From Cellvibrionales bacterium UBA4495 (GTDB lineage: Bacteria; Pseudomonadota; Gammaproteobacteria; Pseudomonadales; Porticoccaceae), in assembly GCA_002388905.1 (NCBI GenBank), contig DGNJ01000128.1, positions 8,227-16,188 of the forward strand: 7,962 nucleotides of DNA. The letters run 5' to 3'. Position 1 is the stretch's first letter; every line of letters starts with the position of its first letter. Position numbers and translations under genes: made by a program. Shown here in pieces: positions 1 through 7,120 of the stretch. Under the pieces are notes generated by a model. The model was not told the DNA's origin, made no database searches, and worked only from the letters and a program-made list of their open reading frames with translations.

Positions 1-267
1 ACCGAGCGATTTTTCGGCTTGGTCGAGGATCCGCCCGATCGCCTTGTCGGAAAAAAGGCTGGGCGTGCCACCGCCGAAAAAAATCGATACGAGCTGCCGA
101 CCCTGGGCGTTTTCCCGCTCATTGCCGAGATCCCGGAGCAGCGCATCGACATAGGATGCCTCGGGCAGGGCGTCCGGTGCCCGGTGCGAGTTGAAATCAC
201 AGTAGGGGCATTTACGCACGCACCAGGGAATATGTACGTACAGGGCGAGGGGCGGCAGCTTGAGCAT
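1..267 (-). CDS. hemW: HemW heme chaperone, N-terminal part (cut by window edge)
   Basis: Only the first 89 codons are inside the window; the gene runs off the left edge. The translation begins [16 protein letters not shown]. It carries the radical-SAM iron-sulfur motif CxxxCxxC at residues 16-23 (Cys16, Cys20, Cys23), followed by Asp-Phe, and then the GGGTPS motif at residues 65-70. The Phe after the third cysteine pair position (CxxxCxxCxF) fits HemW; true HemN coproporphyrinogen dehydrogenases have a fourth Cys there. HemW is known as a heme-binding chaperone that delivers heme to respiratory proteins, not a porphyrin-synthesis enzyme, although older annotation calls it oxygen-independent coproporphyrinogen oxidase. 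The ATG overlaps the rdgB stop by one base (TGATG) and has no clear ribosome binding site, so translation is probably coupled to rdgB. The adjacency to rdgB is the usual gammaproteobacterial arrangement. The C-terminal HemN domain cannot be checked here. Confidence 0.93.
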   Translation of the reverse strand, partial: MLKLPPLALYVHIPWCVRKCPYCDFNSHRAPDALPEASYVDALLRDLGNERENAQGRQLVSIFFGGGTPSLFSDKAIGRILDQAEKSLG

Positions 268-869
268 CAGCGGTGCGGTGCGTCGAGCCTGGCGGCGAGC
301 TGCGCCATGGCCCGGGCGCGATGGCTGATGGTGTTTTTGGTTTCCCTGGGTAATTGGGCGGCGGTGCACTGGCGGTCCGGCAGGTAAAAAAGCGGGTCGT
401 AGCCAAAGCCCTGGTCGCCGGCGGGATCGTGACCGATAATGCCCTCCCAGGTCCCCTGGCAGATTATGGGTGTGGGGTCGCTGTGGTGGCGCATGTACAC
501 CAGCAGGCACTGGAAACGGGCTGTGCGTCGGGCCTCGGGAGCGTCTTCCAGCAGGGCCAGCAGGCGGGCGTTATTGGCGTGATCGTCGGCATCCGGGCCG
601 GCAAATCGCGAGGAGTAGATGCCGGGCGCCCCGTCCAGGTAGTCCACTTCCAGGCCGGAGTCGTCGGCCAGCGCCGGCAGGCCGGTGATCCGGGCGGCGT
701 TGCGGGCCTTGATGATGGCGTTCTCGACAAAACTGAGCCCGGATTCCTCGGCCTCCGGCACCCCGAGTTCGGACTGGGGCACGATCTGCACGCCCAGGCC
801 GGCGAGCAGGTGGCGGAACTCCCGCACCTTGCCGGCGTTGTTGCTGGCGAGTACGACCCTGTCCGTCAT
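267..869 (-). CDS. rdgB: RdgB, XTP/dITP diphosphatase (HAM1 family)
   Basis: Cytosolic house-cleaning pyrophosphatase that hydrolyses non-canonical purine nucleoside triphosphates (dITP, ITP, XTP) to monophosphates and so keeps them out of DNA and RNA. The 200-residue product has the family's normal length and all its hallmarks: SNNAGK at residues 9-14 for triphosphate binding, [11 protein letters not shown] around 46-56, ADDSGLEVD at 68-76 with the catalytic/metal Asp70, GFGYDPLF at 154-161 and [10 protein letters not shown] at 178-187 for base recognition. The ATG overlaps the stop of the upstream DUF4426 gene by four bases (ATGA), and its own stop overlaps the hemW start by one base. It is therefore the middle of a translationally coupled trio. 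No strong ribosome binding site is seen, consistent with coupling. Nothing is truncated or missing. Confidence 0.97.
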   Translation of the reverse strand: MTDRVVLASNNAGKVREFRHLLAGLGVQIVPQSELGVPEAEESGLSFVENAIIKARNAARITGLPALADDSGLEVDYLDGAPGIYSSRFAGPDADDHANNARLLALLEDAPEARRTARFQCLLVYMRHHSDPTPIICQGTWEGIIGHDPAGDQGFGYDPLFYLPDRQCTAAQLPRETKNTISHRARAMAQLAARLDAPHR

Positions 870-1303
870 TCGTCGTGGTAGAAGGTGCGCTGGAAAGTCA
901 GGGACTGGCTCCGGGCATTTTCGTCGGCCTGGATCCGGATCTTGAAGGTCATGGGATCCTCGTCTTCGAAGTTGAACGGCGCCAGGTAGTAAACCGCGTC
1001 CCCTTCACGAATTTCGAAGAACTCCAGGCTCTGCTGCTGGGCCAGGATGTTGGTGACAGTCCCGTCGACCACGGCCGGGCGACCGGCGCTGGCACCTTCC
1101 GGCACCACGGCGATGTTGACAATGCCCCTGCCCTCGCCGCGGGTGATGTCATAGGCGCTGGCGATTTCCGGGTCCAGGAAGTTGCTGTTAAATGCGCTGA
1201 AGTGAACGCGAATGTCGCCAAACTGTTTGTAGGGCATGCCGGTCTGGGCAAGCGTGGCCATGGCCATCAGAAACAGGCTTGCTAACGCGAAAATTTTTCT
1301 CAT
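866..1303 (-). CDS. DUF4426 family secreted protein of unknown function
   Basis: A 145-residue protein. The N-terminus is a typical Sec signal peptide: MRK, a hydrophobic stretch from about residue 4 to 16, then a likely signal peptidase I cut after TLA (residue 19). The mature part is about 126 residues, periplasmic by inference, with alternating beta-like segments, a run rich in acidic residues ([11 protein letters not shown], about 111-120) and no cysteine. The sequence and its place between metW and rdgB match the DUF4426 family, which I know only as uncharacterised. No catalytic motif is evident and there is no lipobox. The start is well supported: a GAGGGG ribosome binding site lies 8 bases before the ATG. 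It begins 37 bases after the metW stop and overlaps rdgB by four bases, so it is probably cotranscribed with both. A function in methionine metabolism would be guesswork. Confidence 0.85.
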   Translation of the reverse strand: MRKIFALASLFLMAMATLAQTGMPYKQFGDIRVHFSAFNSNFLDPEIASAYDITRGEGRGIVNIAVVPEGASAGRPAVVDGTVTNILAQQQSLEFFEIREGDAVYYLAPFNFEDEDPMTFKIRIQADENARSQSLTFQRTFYHDE

Positions 1304-1340
1304 TGCCGTTACCCCTCTTTAATTCACGGATTTGAGCGGG

Positions 1341-1937
1341 CTATTTGCTCAGGTGATAGACCGCCGTCTCACCGAAAAGGTTAGGCCAGATTGATTTCAA
1401 ATGCCTGTCCGGTTTGCGTTCGGTAACCACTTCCCGGTGCAGGACGCGAATTTCCATGTCGTGACACAGCGCCTCGAAATCCCGGACCGTGCAGAAGTGG
1501 ATATTGGGGGTATCGAACCACTGGTAGGTGAGCTGTTTGGTCACGGGCATGCGACCGCGCACGGCCAGAAAGGTCCGGGAGCGGATGTTGCCAAAATTGG
1601 GAAAGGTCACCACGCATTCCTTGCCGATACGCAGCATTTCCCCCAGGGTCCGGTCCGGCCGGGTCAGGGCCTGCAGGGAGTTGGTCATGACCACGGTGTC
1701 GAAACTGTCGTCCGGATATTGGGAAAGTCCCTGGTTAATGTCGGTCTCGATGACATTGACGCCTTTTTCAATGCAGGCGGTGATGCGCTCCGGATCGATT
1801 TCCAGGCCGTAGCCCTCGATGCCCCGGGTTTCCGTCAGGCTTTGCAGCAGGGTGCCGTCGCCGCAGCCCAGGTCCAGGACCCGGCTGTTGGGGGCAATCC
1901 ACTGCTGAAGAATTTCCAGGTCGATGCGCAGCATCAT
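1341..1937 (-). CDS. metW: MetW, SAM-fold methyltransferase-like partner of MetX
   Basis: A 198-residue class I methyltransferase-fold protein, near the family's usual 195-200. The SAM-binding motif I is [12 protein letters not shown] (residues 20-31), the motif II acidic residue is in YGLEID (43-48), and a conserved tail runs through [11 protein letters not shown] (111-121) and [15 protein letters not shown] (135-149). MetW is reported to be needed together with MetX for homoserine acylation in proteobacteria that lack MetA; its chemical role is unsettled and no methylated substrate is established. It follows metX directly. Two ATG codons lie in tandem (1937-1935 and 1934-1932). The first overlaps the metX TGA by four bases, the second by one. 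A GAGG sequence lies 5 bases from the first ATG and 8 from the second, so either could start; homologues beginning M-R/L-x-D-L suggest the second is just as likely. A longer reading frame upstream only extends into metX and is not used. Confidence 0.95.
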   Translation of the reverse strand: MMLRIDLEILQQWIAPNSRVLDLGCGDGTLLQSLTETRGIEGYGLEIDPERITACIEKGVNVIETDINQGLSQYPDDSFDTVVMTNSLQALTRPDRTLGEMLRIGKECVVTFPNFGNIRSRTFLAVRGRMPVTKQLTYQWFDTPNIHFCTVRDFEALCHDMEIRVLHREVVTERKPDRHLKSIWPNLFGETAVYHLSK

Positions 1938-3103
1938 TCCGCCCTCGCCAGTTGGTCTGCCTCGGCGGCCACCTTGTTCATATAGGCCCGGAACACCGAT
2001 TCGTAGCGGTGATTGGGCAACAGGAAGGCGTCGTGACCGAATTCGGAGTCGATGGCGGCGTAGGCCACCTCGCGGTTGGCGCCCACCAGGGCGTTGACGA
2101 TTTCCTCGGAGCGCACCGGGGAGAAACGCCAGTCGCTGGAAAAGGAGACGACCAGGAACTTGCACAGGGCGTGGCGGAAAGCCGCTACCGGGTCGTCGCC
2201 GTACTCCCGGGCCAGATCGAAATAGTCCAGGATCTTGGTCATCAACAGGTAGGTGTTGGCGTCAAAATGATCCGAAAAGCTGTCGCCCTGGTAGCGCAGG
2301 TAGCTTTCCACCTGGAACTCGATGGGCGTGTCCCGGCCGCGCTCGAAGGTGCCCCGGCGCAACTCGCGGCCGAATCGGGTACCCATCAGCTCGTCCGAGA
2401 GATAGGTGACATGGCCGATCATCCGTGCCAGGGCCAGCCCCTGGCGGGGTATCTTGCCCCTGGCGAGGTAATCGCCCTCGCAGAAATCCGGGTCCGACTT
2501 GATGGCACGCCGGGCAATTTCGTTGAAGGCGATGTTCTGGGCGGAGAGCTTCAAGGCCGAGGCGATGACCACGCAGTGACGCAGCCGGTCCGGGTATTCC
2601 AGTGCCCAGCGCATGGCGTTCATGCCGCCCAGGCTGCCGCCGATTACCGCCGCCCACTGGCCGATGCCCAGTTTGGCGGCGAGCCGGGCCTGGCTGTGTA
2701 CCCAGTCGCGGGCGCGCAGGGGCGGGAAGTCGCGCCCCCATGGCTGGCCCGTGTCCGGATTGATGGAGCAGGGGCCGGTACTGCCGTGGCAGCCGCCCAG
2801 ATTGTTGGGGCAGACCACGAAGAAGCGGTTGGTGTCGATGGGCTTGCCGGGGCCAATGTAGGCGTCCCACCAGCCGGGCTTGCGATCATCCGGAGAATGG
2901 TAGCCGGCGGCGTGATGGTTGCCGGACAGGGCATGGCAGATCAGTACGGCGTTGCTGGCGGTGCGGTTGAGTTCGCCGTAGGTTTCCACCGTCAGTTCGT
3001 AGTGGGGGAGCACGCGGCCACAGGCCAGTTCGAGGGGTTCCTCGAATTGCATCTGCTGCGGCTCGGTGATGCCGACGGAATGGGCGGGTAGTGAGTCGGG
3101 CAT
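1934..3103 (-). CDS. metX: MetX homoserine O-acyltransferase (probably succinyl-CoA type)
   Basis: Alpha/beta-hydrolase enzyme that acylates L-homoserine from an acyl-CoA, the committed step of methionine synthesis in the cytosol. The 389-residue product has the full catalytic triad: Ser157 in the nucleophile elbow GGSLGG, Asp324 in SSDWRF, and His357 in FGHDAF. The oxyanion-side motif [10 protein letters not shown] (56-65) and the substrate Arg in [13 protein letters not shown] (Arg227) are also present. The Asp-Trp-Arg-Phe context is what I recall from succinyl-CoA-using MetX proteins of Pseudomonas; acetyl-CoA enzymes usually have Leu-like residues at this place. Homoserine O-succinyltransferase is therefore the better call, by inference. 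The ATG at 3103 is chosen because the product then aligns from residue 1 with Pseudomonas MetX; the frame remains open upstream into pyk. No ribosome binding site precedes it, and a -10-like box ends 9 bases upstream. Its stop overlaps metW. Confidence 0.97.
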   Translation of the reverse strand: MPDSLPAHSVGITEPQQMQFEEPLELACGRVLPHYELTVETYGELNRTASNAVLICHALSGNHHAAGYHSPDDRKPGWWDAYIGPGKPIDTNRFFVVCPNNLGGCHGSTGPCSINPDTGQPWGRDFPPLRARDWVHSQARLAAKLGIGQWAAVIGGSLGGMNAMRWALEYPDRLRHCVVIASALKLSAQNIAFNEIARRAIKSDPDFCEGDYLARGKIPRQGLALARMIGHVTYLSDELMGTRFGRELRRGTFERGRDTPIEFQVESYLRYQGDSFSDHFDANTYLLMTKILDYFDLAREYGDDPVAAFRHALCKFLVVSFSSDWRFSPVRSEEIVNALVGANREVAYAAIDSEFGHDAFLLPNHRYESVFRAYMNKVAAEADQLARAE

Positions 3104-3112
3104 AGGGCGCTT

Positions 3113-3118
3113 ATTGTA
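3113..3118 (-). promoter_or_regulatory. Possible -10 box of a near-leaderless metX promoter
   Basis: Read on the minus strand, TACAAT (5 of 6 matches to TATAAT) ends 9 bases before the metX ATG. The best -35 partner, TTCCGC with a 16-base spacer, is poor. If used, transcription would start 0-4 bases before the ATG. This agrees with the lack of any Shine-Dalgarno sequence there. The match may be chance, and metX may simply be read through from pyk. Confidence 0.3.
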
Positions 3119-3177
3119 CACGCTTGGCGGCCATGCGGAATTGCCGCGAGTGGCTGGCGGATGATGCGGCCAAGAAC

Positions 3178-4614
3178 TTATTCCACACAGATGATCTTCA
3201 AAGTATTGGTCTCGCCGCCCCGGCCGAAGACGTTGCCGAAGGAGCTGAGCACCAGATCGTCGCTGTGCAGGGCGCCCTGGGCCTTGAGCCGGGCAATGGC
3301 GCTGTCCAGGGTCGACTGGGTATCGCTCAATTCGTCGCTGATCAGCATGGGCTCCACGCCGCGGAACAGACACATGGCGTTGAGGGTTTTCTGGTTCCTG
3401 GAGATGCCGTAAATGGTGATGCCGGAGCGCACGCGCGACATCCACAGGGGGGTGCTGCCGGATTCGGTGAGGGAGAGAATGGCCTTGACCGAACCCATGT
3501 GGTTGGCGGTGTACATGGCGGCCATGGCCACGGCCTCGTCGGTGCGCTCCGATTGCCGGTCCAGGAGGCGAGCCGAGTGACGGTTGTAGGGCTGTTTTTC
3601 GGCGCCGCGGATAATGCGGGTCATGGCGGCCACCACTGCCACCGGGTATTTGCCGGCGGCGGTTTCCGCGGAGAGCATGACCGCATCCGTGCCATCGAGC
3701 ACCGCGTTGGCCACATCGAAAACCTCGGCCCGGGTAGGCATGGGATTCTCGATCATGGTTTCCATCATCTGGGTGGCGGTGATCACCACCCGGTTCAGCT
3801 GCCGGGCGTGGGAGATCATCCGCTTCTGGACCCCGATCAACTCCGCATCGCCGATTTCCACGCCCAGGTCGCCCCGGGCCACCATCACCGCGTCCGAAAC
3901 CCGGATGATGTCATCCAGGGCCTCGTCCGTGGCCACCGCCTCGGCCCGTTCCACCTTGGCGATGAGCTTGGCATCGCAGCCGGCTTCGTCGGCCGCCTTG
4001 CGGGCCTTGAGCATGTCCTCCGCGGAGCGCGGAAAGGAGACGGCAAGATAGTCCACGTCCAGTTCCGCGGCCAGGGCCATGTCCCGGAAATCCTTGTCGG
4101 TCAGGGCCGGTGCCGACAGGCCGCCGCCCCGCAGATTGATGCCCTTGTTGGCACTCAGGGTCCCACCGGTGACCACTTTTGTGAGGATTTTGCTGCCGTC
4201 CACCCTGGTCACCGAGAGTTCGATACGACCGTCGTCGAGCAGCAGATGCTGGCCGGGGCGGCAGTCCCGGGGCAATTGCACGTAGGTGACGCCCACGGTG
4301 CCGGCGTTGCCGGCAGTGGTGTCGAGTTCGCAGTCCAGCACGAACTCGGCACCGGCCTCCAGGTTCACCGGACCGTTGCGAAAGCCGGCAATGCGGATCT
4401 TGGGACCCTGGAGGTCGCCGAGAATACCGATCTGCGCACCCAGCTCCCGGGCCACTTCCCGGGCGGCCCGGCAGCGTTGGCGGTGTTCGTCGGCATCGCC
4501 GTGGGAGAAGTTGAGCCGGAAGATATTGGCGCCGGCCTCGATCATGGCCCGGATTGTTTTCCGGTCCGAACTGGCGGGCCCCAGGGTGGCGATGATCTTG
4601 GTGCGTTTGTGCAT
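3178..4614 (-). CDS. pyk: Pyruvate kinase
   Basis: Cytosolic glycolytic enzyme converting phosphoenolpyruvate and ADP to pyruvate and ATP. The product is 478 residues, close to E. coli PykA (480) and PykF (470). Visible motifs in order: [13 protein letters not shown] (5-17); FRLNFSHG (32-39) with the phosphate-binding Arg33; [10 protein letters not shown] (66-75); domain B from about 76 to 165; the active-site signature [10 protein letters not shown] with catalytic Lys220 and metal-ligand Glu222; [10 protein letters not shown] (246-255) with Asp249; TATQMMETM (279-287); and [12 protein letters not shown] (313-324). A C-terminal allosteric domain follows from about 345, ending [15 protein letters not shown]. 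Whether it is the AMP/sugar-phosphate or the fructose-bisphosphate activated type cannot be read with certainty. The ATG at 4614 is preferred over a TTG two codons upstream, because a CGGA sequence is properly spaced only for the ATG. It lies 31 bases after yggU and 74 before metX, an unusual place for pyk. Confidence 0.97.
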   Translation of the reverse strand: MHKRTKIIATLGPASSDRKTIRAMIEAGANIFRLNFSHGDADEHRQRCRAAREVARELGAQIGILGDLQGPKIRIAGFRNGPVNLEAGAEFVLDCELDTTAGNAGTVGVTYVQLPRDCRPGQHLLLDDGRIELSVTRVDGSKILTKVVTGGTLSANKGINLRGGGLSAPALTDKDFRDMALAAELDVDYLAVSFPRSAEDMLKARKAADEAGCDAKLIAKVERAEAVATDEALDDIIRVSDAVMVARGDLGVEIGDAELIGVQKRMISHARQLNRVVITATQMMETMIENPMPTRAEVFDVANAVLDGTDAVMLSAETAAGKYPVAVVAAMTRIIRGAEKQPYNRHSARLLDRQSERTDEAVAMAAMYTANHMGSVKAILSLTESGSTPLWMSRVRSGITIYGISRNQKTLNAMCLFRGVEPMLISDELSDTQSTLDSAIARLKAQGALHSDDLVLSSFGNVFGRGGETNTLKIICVE

Positions 4615-4645
4615 GGGCAATCCGAATAATTCATTGGCTCAGGGG

Positions 4646-4939
4646 CTAGGGTGTGGCCGCCGAAGGGAAATCGTCCGGCAGCATAACCTGCTGTTCGATC
4701 CTGACGGTTTTGCGTCGGCCGGACTGTCCGCGCACGATGCTCACCGCCGATCCGGGCACCCCCAGCCGCCCGGCGAGAAAGCGCACCAGGGCGTCGTTGG
4801 CCTTGCCTTCCACCGGCGGTGCGGCCAGCCTTATTTTAAGCCGCTCGCCGTGGAGTCCGGCAATTTCCGTGCGCGACGCGTTGGGCTGGATGTGGCAGTG
4901 GAGCAAGAGGCGGCCTTTATCCTCGCTGAAATAGGACAT
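4646..4939 (-). CDS. yggU: YggU, DUF167 family small protein
   Basis: A 97-residue cytosolic protein, matching the ~96 residues of E. coli YggU. It shows the family core: CHIQPNASRTEIAG (15-28), LKIRLAAPPVEGKANDALVRFLA (34-56), then a G-x-S-G-R-R-K-T-V-R-I segment (71-81). The family has known small alpha/beta structures but no established function. It normally sits after yggT, as here: the ATG at 4939 overlaps the yggT stop by one base (TGATG), which strongly suggests translational coupling, and there is no separate ribosome binding site. The frame is open for a further 57 codons upstream, but that extension only reads an alternative frame of yggT and is rejected. The C-terminal tail (about 85-97) is not conserved in the family as I know it. 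Confidence 0.93.
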   Translation of the reverse strand: MSYFSEDKGRLLLHCHIQPNASRTEIAGLHGERLKIRLAAPPVEGKANDALVRFLAGRLGVPGSAVSIVRGQSGRRKTVRIEQQVMLPDDFPSAATP

Positions 4940-5526
4940 CAGATGCCGGGTACGGCCCAGGTGGGCAGCTGGGCGGCACCCGCGGCGTGGCCCAGGAAGA
5001 TACGCAGCACATTGAGCACTAGAAATACGAGAATTGGCGAGAAGTCCAGACCCCCCAGGGAGGGCAGAAGCCGTCGAAAGGGCGCGAGCACGGGTTCCAT
5101 CAGTTGCCACAACAGCGAAATGGCGGGATGGGGATTATGCGGGGCCACCCAGCTGAGGATAATGGCGGCGAGCAGCCCATAAATATAAATATTGATGAGC
5201 ATGGAAACCAGGCCCAGGAATCCCCACCAGAGTACGTAGAAGACGTTGATCAGCGGGTTGCCGTTGATGCTGGCGGTCACCTGGATGGCAATCCACTGTA
5301 GCAACAGGGCGAGGATTACACTGGCAAAGTCGATATTGCGGTATGGCGGGAACAGTTTGCGAATCGGGGCCAGCAGGGGCAGGGTGGCCTTGTGGGCAAA
5401 CTGGGAAACCGGGTTGTAAAAATCCGCACCGCACAACTGCAGCAGAAAACGGAGCAGTACGATCACCAGGTAAATGCTGGCGAGGGCCTGGATGAGAAAG
5501 GTGCCGGCGTCGGCAAATGCATTCAT
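4939..5526 (-). CDS. yggT: YggT family integral membrane protein
   Basis: A 195-residue inner-membrane protein made of two tandem YGGT units. The first covers about residues 1-90, the second about 95-190. Each has a hydrophobic helix, a proline-containing amphipathic stretch (NPVSQFAHKATLPLLAPIRK, 38-57; PHPAISLLWQLMEPVLAPFR, 132-151), and a second helix. I count about four strong membrane segments, near 8-30, 65-87, 98-128 and 163-182. The family has been linked to osmotic stress tolerance and to plastid/cytochrome b6 assembly in phototrophs (CCB3); in gammaproteobacteria its role is not established. It begins 17 bases after the proC stop, with a GGA ribosome binding remnant 8 bases before the ATG, and overlaps yggU by one base. 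Confidence 0.95.
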   Translation of the reverse strand: MNAFADAGTFLIQALASIYLVIVLLRFLLQLCGADFYNPVSQFAHKATLPLLAPIRKLFPPYRNIDFASVILALLLQWIAIQVTASINGNPLINVFYVLWWGFLGLVSMLINIYIYGLLAAIILSWVAPHNPHPAISLLWQLMEPVLAPFRRLLPSLGGLDFSPILVFLVLNVLRIFLGHAAGAAQLPTWAVPGI

Positions 5527-5543
5527 GGCGGTTATCCGGTGCG

Positions 5544-6368
5544 TCAGTTTCTTGTCAGTTCTTCGGCCATCTGCCGGGAACGGTCCCTGGCCGCGGTCAT
5601 GGCCCTGGCCACCAGTTCGGGGAGGCCGGCCTCCACGAAGGTGGCGACGGCCCGCTCCGTGGTACCTCCCGGCGAACTGACCCGGCGGCGCAGCTCGGCG
5701 GGGTCGACATCGCTCTGGTGCGCCATTTTCGCGGCACCCAGGGCCGTTTGCAAGGTAAGGCGCCGGGCGGTTTCCGGATTGAGGCCCAGTTCCGTGCCGG
5801 CCTTTTCCATGGCCTCCATGAGCAGGAAGAAATAGGCCGGGCCGCTACCGGACACCGCGGTGACCGCGTCCAGGTCATCCTCGCTTTCCAGCCATACCGT
5901 CATACCGACGGCATCGAGTATTTCCGTGGCCAGGGTTTTCTGGGTGTCGCTAACGCCGTCGGAAGCGTACAGGCCGCTGGCGCCGGCCTGTACCAGCGAT
6001 GGCGTATTGGGCATGCAGCGAACGATGGGTTTGTCCGCGCCCAGCCATGCCTGCAGTGCCGCCATGGGAATGCCGGCGGCGATGGAAATCACCAGGGGGC
6101 GGTGGGCCAGGGCGTCCGCAAAACCGGCGACAACCTCCTTCATGACCTGGGGCTTGACCGCCAGTACCACCACATCGGCGTTGCGGCAGGCCTCCCGGTT
6201 GTCGTCAACGGTTGCGACGCCAAACTGCTTTTCCAGTCGCCGGCGGGATTCCTCGACCGGATCGCTGACCCGGATGGCGCCGGTGGAGAAGCCTTTCTCC
6301 GTCATGCCACCGATCAGGCTGGTGGCCATGTTGCCGCCACCGATAAAGGCAATGGTTGTGTCGTTCAC
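5544..6368 (-). CDS. proC: Pyrroline-5-carboxylate reductase
   Basis: Last step of proline synthesis: NAD(P)H-dependent reduction of 1-pyrroline-5-carboxylate to L-proline, in the cytosol. The 274-residue product has the normal family length. It has an N-terminal Rossmann dinucleotide-binding motif FIGGGNMA (8-15), VVLAVKPQ (67-74), CMPNTP (118-123), AVSGSGPAY (171-179) and the P5CR signature around RRRVSSPGGTTERAVATF (227-244). The start is a GTG, not ATG. It is supported by a GAGGA ribosome binding site 9 bases upstream (6378-6382) and by the Rossmann motif beginning at the expected distance. It lies 51 bases after yggS and 17 before yggT, the standard yggS-proC-yggT order; a short GC hairpin sits in the upstream gap. 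Confidence 0.97.
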   Translation of the reverse strand: MNDTTIAFIGGGNMATSLIGGMTEKGFSTGAIRVSDPVEESRRRLEKQFGVATVDDNREACRNADVVVLAVKPQVMKEVVAGFADALAHRPLVISIAAGIPMAALQAWLGADKPIVRCMPNTPSLVQAGASGLYASDGVSDTQKTLATEILDAVGMTVWLESEDDLDAVTAVSGSGPAYFFLLMEAMEKAGTELGLNPETARRLTLQTALGAAKMAHQSDVDPAELRRRVSSPGGTTERAVATFVEAGLPELVARAMTAARDRSRQMAEELTRN

Positions 6369-6390
6369 GTCGTCGCGTCCTCGTGCTGGG

Positions 6391-6405
6391 CGGCGGATGC
6401 CGCCG
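6391..6405. other. Short GC hairpin between yggS and proC
   Basis: Perfect inverted repeat with 6-base arms CGGCGG / CCGCCG around a 3-base loop. It lies 14 bases after the yggS stop and 8 bases before the proC ribosome binding site (minus-strand reading). There is no following T-run on either strand, so it is not a standard intrinsic terminator. It could modestly slow ribosomes or polymerase, or be chance in GC-rich DNA. Confidence 0.4.
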
Positions 6406-6419
6406 GGTTTCCGGTTGGT

Positions 6420-7115
6420 CTACCGGCCTCTGGGGCCGAAAATGGCGGTGCCCACCCGGACGATAGTGGCGCCCTCCGCGATCGCCGCCTCCATGTCCCC
6501 GGACATGCCCATCGACAGGGTATCCAGGTGCGCCAACTCGGGCGAAAGGGCCCTAAGCCTATCAAGCAGCCGGGCCAAACGGAAGAAAGGTTCCCGTGGG
6601 GACACTGCCGGATTCCCGGGAGTGGGGATGGCCATCAGCCCCCGGAGCCGCAATCCCGGCAGCCCGGCGATCGCCGTGGCCAGCTCGTCCGCTTCCCGGG
6701 GAGCCACCCCGGACTTGCTTTTTTCGCCGTCGATATTGACCTGGATGCACAGGTTGAGAGGTGACATGGAGCCGGGGCGTTGGCGGCTCAGGCGCTCGGC
6801 GATCTTGATCCGGTCGACGGTATGAAGCCATTGGAAGTTTTCGGCGACGGCGCGGGTCTTGTTGGACTGAAGCGGGCCGATGAAATGCCATTCGAGGCCG
6901 GGGTTCTCCAGTGCATCGATCTTTTCCAGGGCTTCCTGCAGGTAGTTTTCGCCGAATCGGGTCAGCCCCGCCCCGGCCGCTTCCCGAATCCTGTCGACGC
7001 TCTGCCCCTTGCTCACCGCCAGCAGCGTGACGGCATCGGCACTTCGTCCCGCGCCTCGGGCGCAATCGGCGATGCGTTGCTGAACAAGCTTGATGTTGTG
7101 GGTTATATTGGGCAT
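6420..7115 (-). CDS. yggS: YggS/PLPBP family pyridoxal-phosphate homeostasis protein
   Basis: A 231-residue PLP-binding protein with an alanine-racemase-like single-domain TIM barrel and no known catalytic activity. It keeps free PLP and vitamin B6 vitamers in balance in the cytosol, affecting amino-acid metabolism. Seen in the sequence: the PLP Lys36 in LLAVSKGQ (31-38; same number as in E. coli YggS), FGENYLQEA (54-62), the family signature WHFIGPLQSNKTRAV (76-90), LRGLMAIP (157-164), SMGMSGD (201-207) for phosphate binding, and IVRVGTAIFG (218-227). It is the first gene of the minus-strand run and is divergent from pilT, the usual Pseudomonas-like order. Only a weak AGG lies about 9 bases before the ATG. 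No convincing sigma-70 promoter was found in the 140-base intergenic space on this strand. Confidence 0.97.
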   Translation of the reverse strand: MPNITHNIKLVQQRIADCARGAGRSADAVTLLAVSKGQSVDRIREAAGAGLTRFGENYLQEALEKIDALENPGLEWHFIGPLQSNKTRAVAENFQWLHTVDRIKIAERLSRQRPGSMSPLNLCIQVNIDGEKSKSGVAPREADELATAIAGLPGLRLRGLMAIPTPGNPAVSPREPFFRLARLLDRLRALSPELAHLDTLSMGMSGDMEAAIAEGATIVRVGTAIFGPRGR

Positions 7116-7120
7116 ATACT
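7090..7120 (+). promoter_or_regulatory. Possible sigma-70 promoter for pilT overlapping the yggS start
   Basis: On the plus strand a locally AT-rich patch contains TATACT (7115-7120, 5 of 6 to consensus) with TTGATG (7090-7095, 4 of 6) 19 bases upstream. A second -10-like TATATT (7104-7109) has TGAACA (7081-7086) at 17 bases. Either would give pilT a leader of roughly 130-140 bases and place polymerase over the yggS start codon. The hexamers are imperfect, so this is a weak call. Confidence 0.27.

Noticed and set aside
1938..2165. Longer N-terminus for metW (274 residues in total)
   Set aside because: The extra residues read an alternative frame of metX, are arginine rich, and are absent from the MetW family length of about 195-200.
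1952..3091. Plus-strand open frame of 379 codons opposite metX
   Set aside because: Antisense shadow of metX; no recognisable domain.
3104..3177. Terminator, MetJ box or SAM riboswitch between pyk and metX
   Set aside because: There is no stem followed by a T-run, no AGACGTCT-like repeats, and 74 bases is too short for a known SAM riboswitch plus expression platform. TTGGC and GCCAA at the two ends give only a weak broken stem.
3124..4629. Plus-strand open frame of about 500 codons opposite pyk
   Set aside because: It mirrors pyk, which has every family motif. The translation is Gly/His/Val/Ala rich with no recognisable domain, typical of an antisense shadow in GC-rich DNA.
4940..5110. Longer N-terminus for yggU (154 residues in total)
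   Set aside because: It would overlap yggT by more than 170 bases. The DUF167 family is about 96 residues, matching the ATG at 4939.
5517..6764. Plus-strand open frame of 415 codons opposite proC and part of yggS
   Set aside because: It spans two well-supported minus-strand genes and the gap between them, and shows no protein family features.
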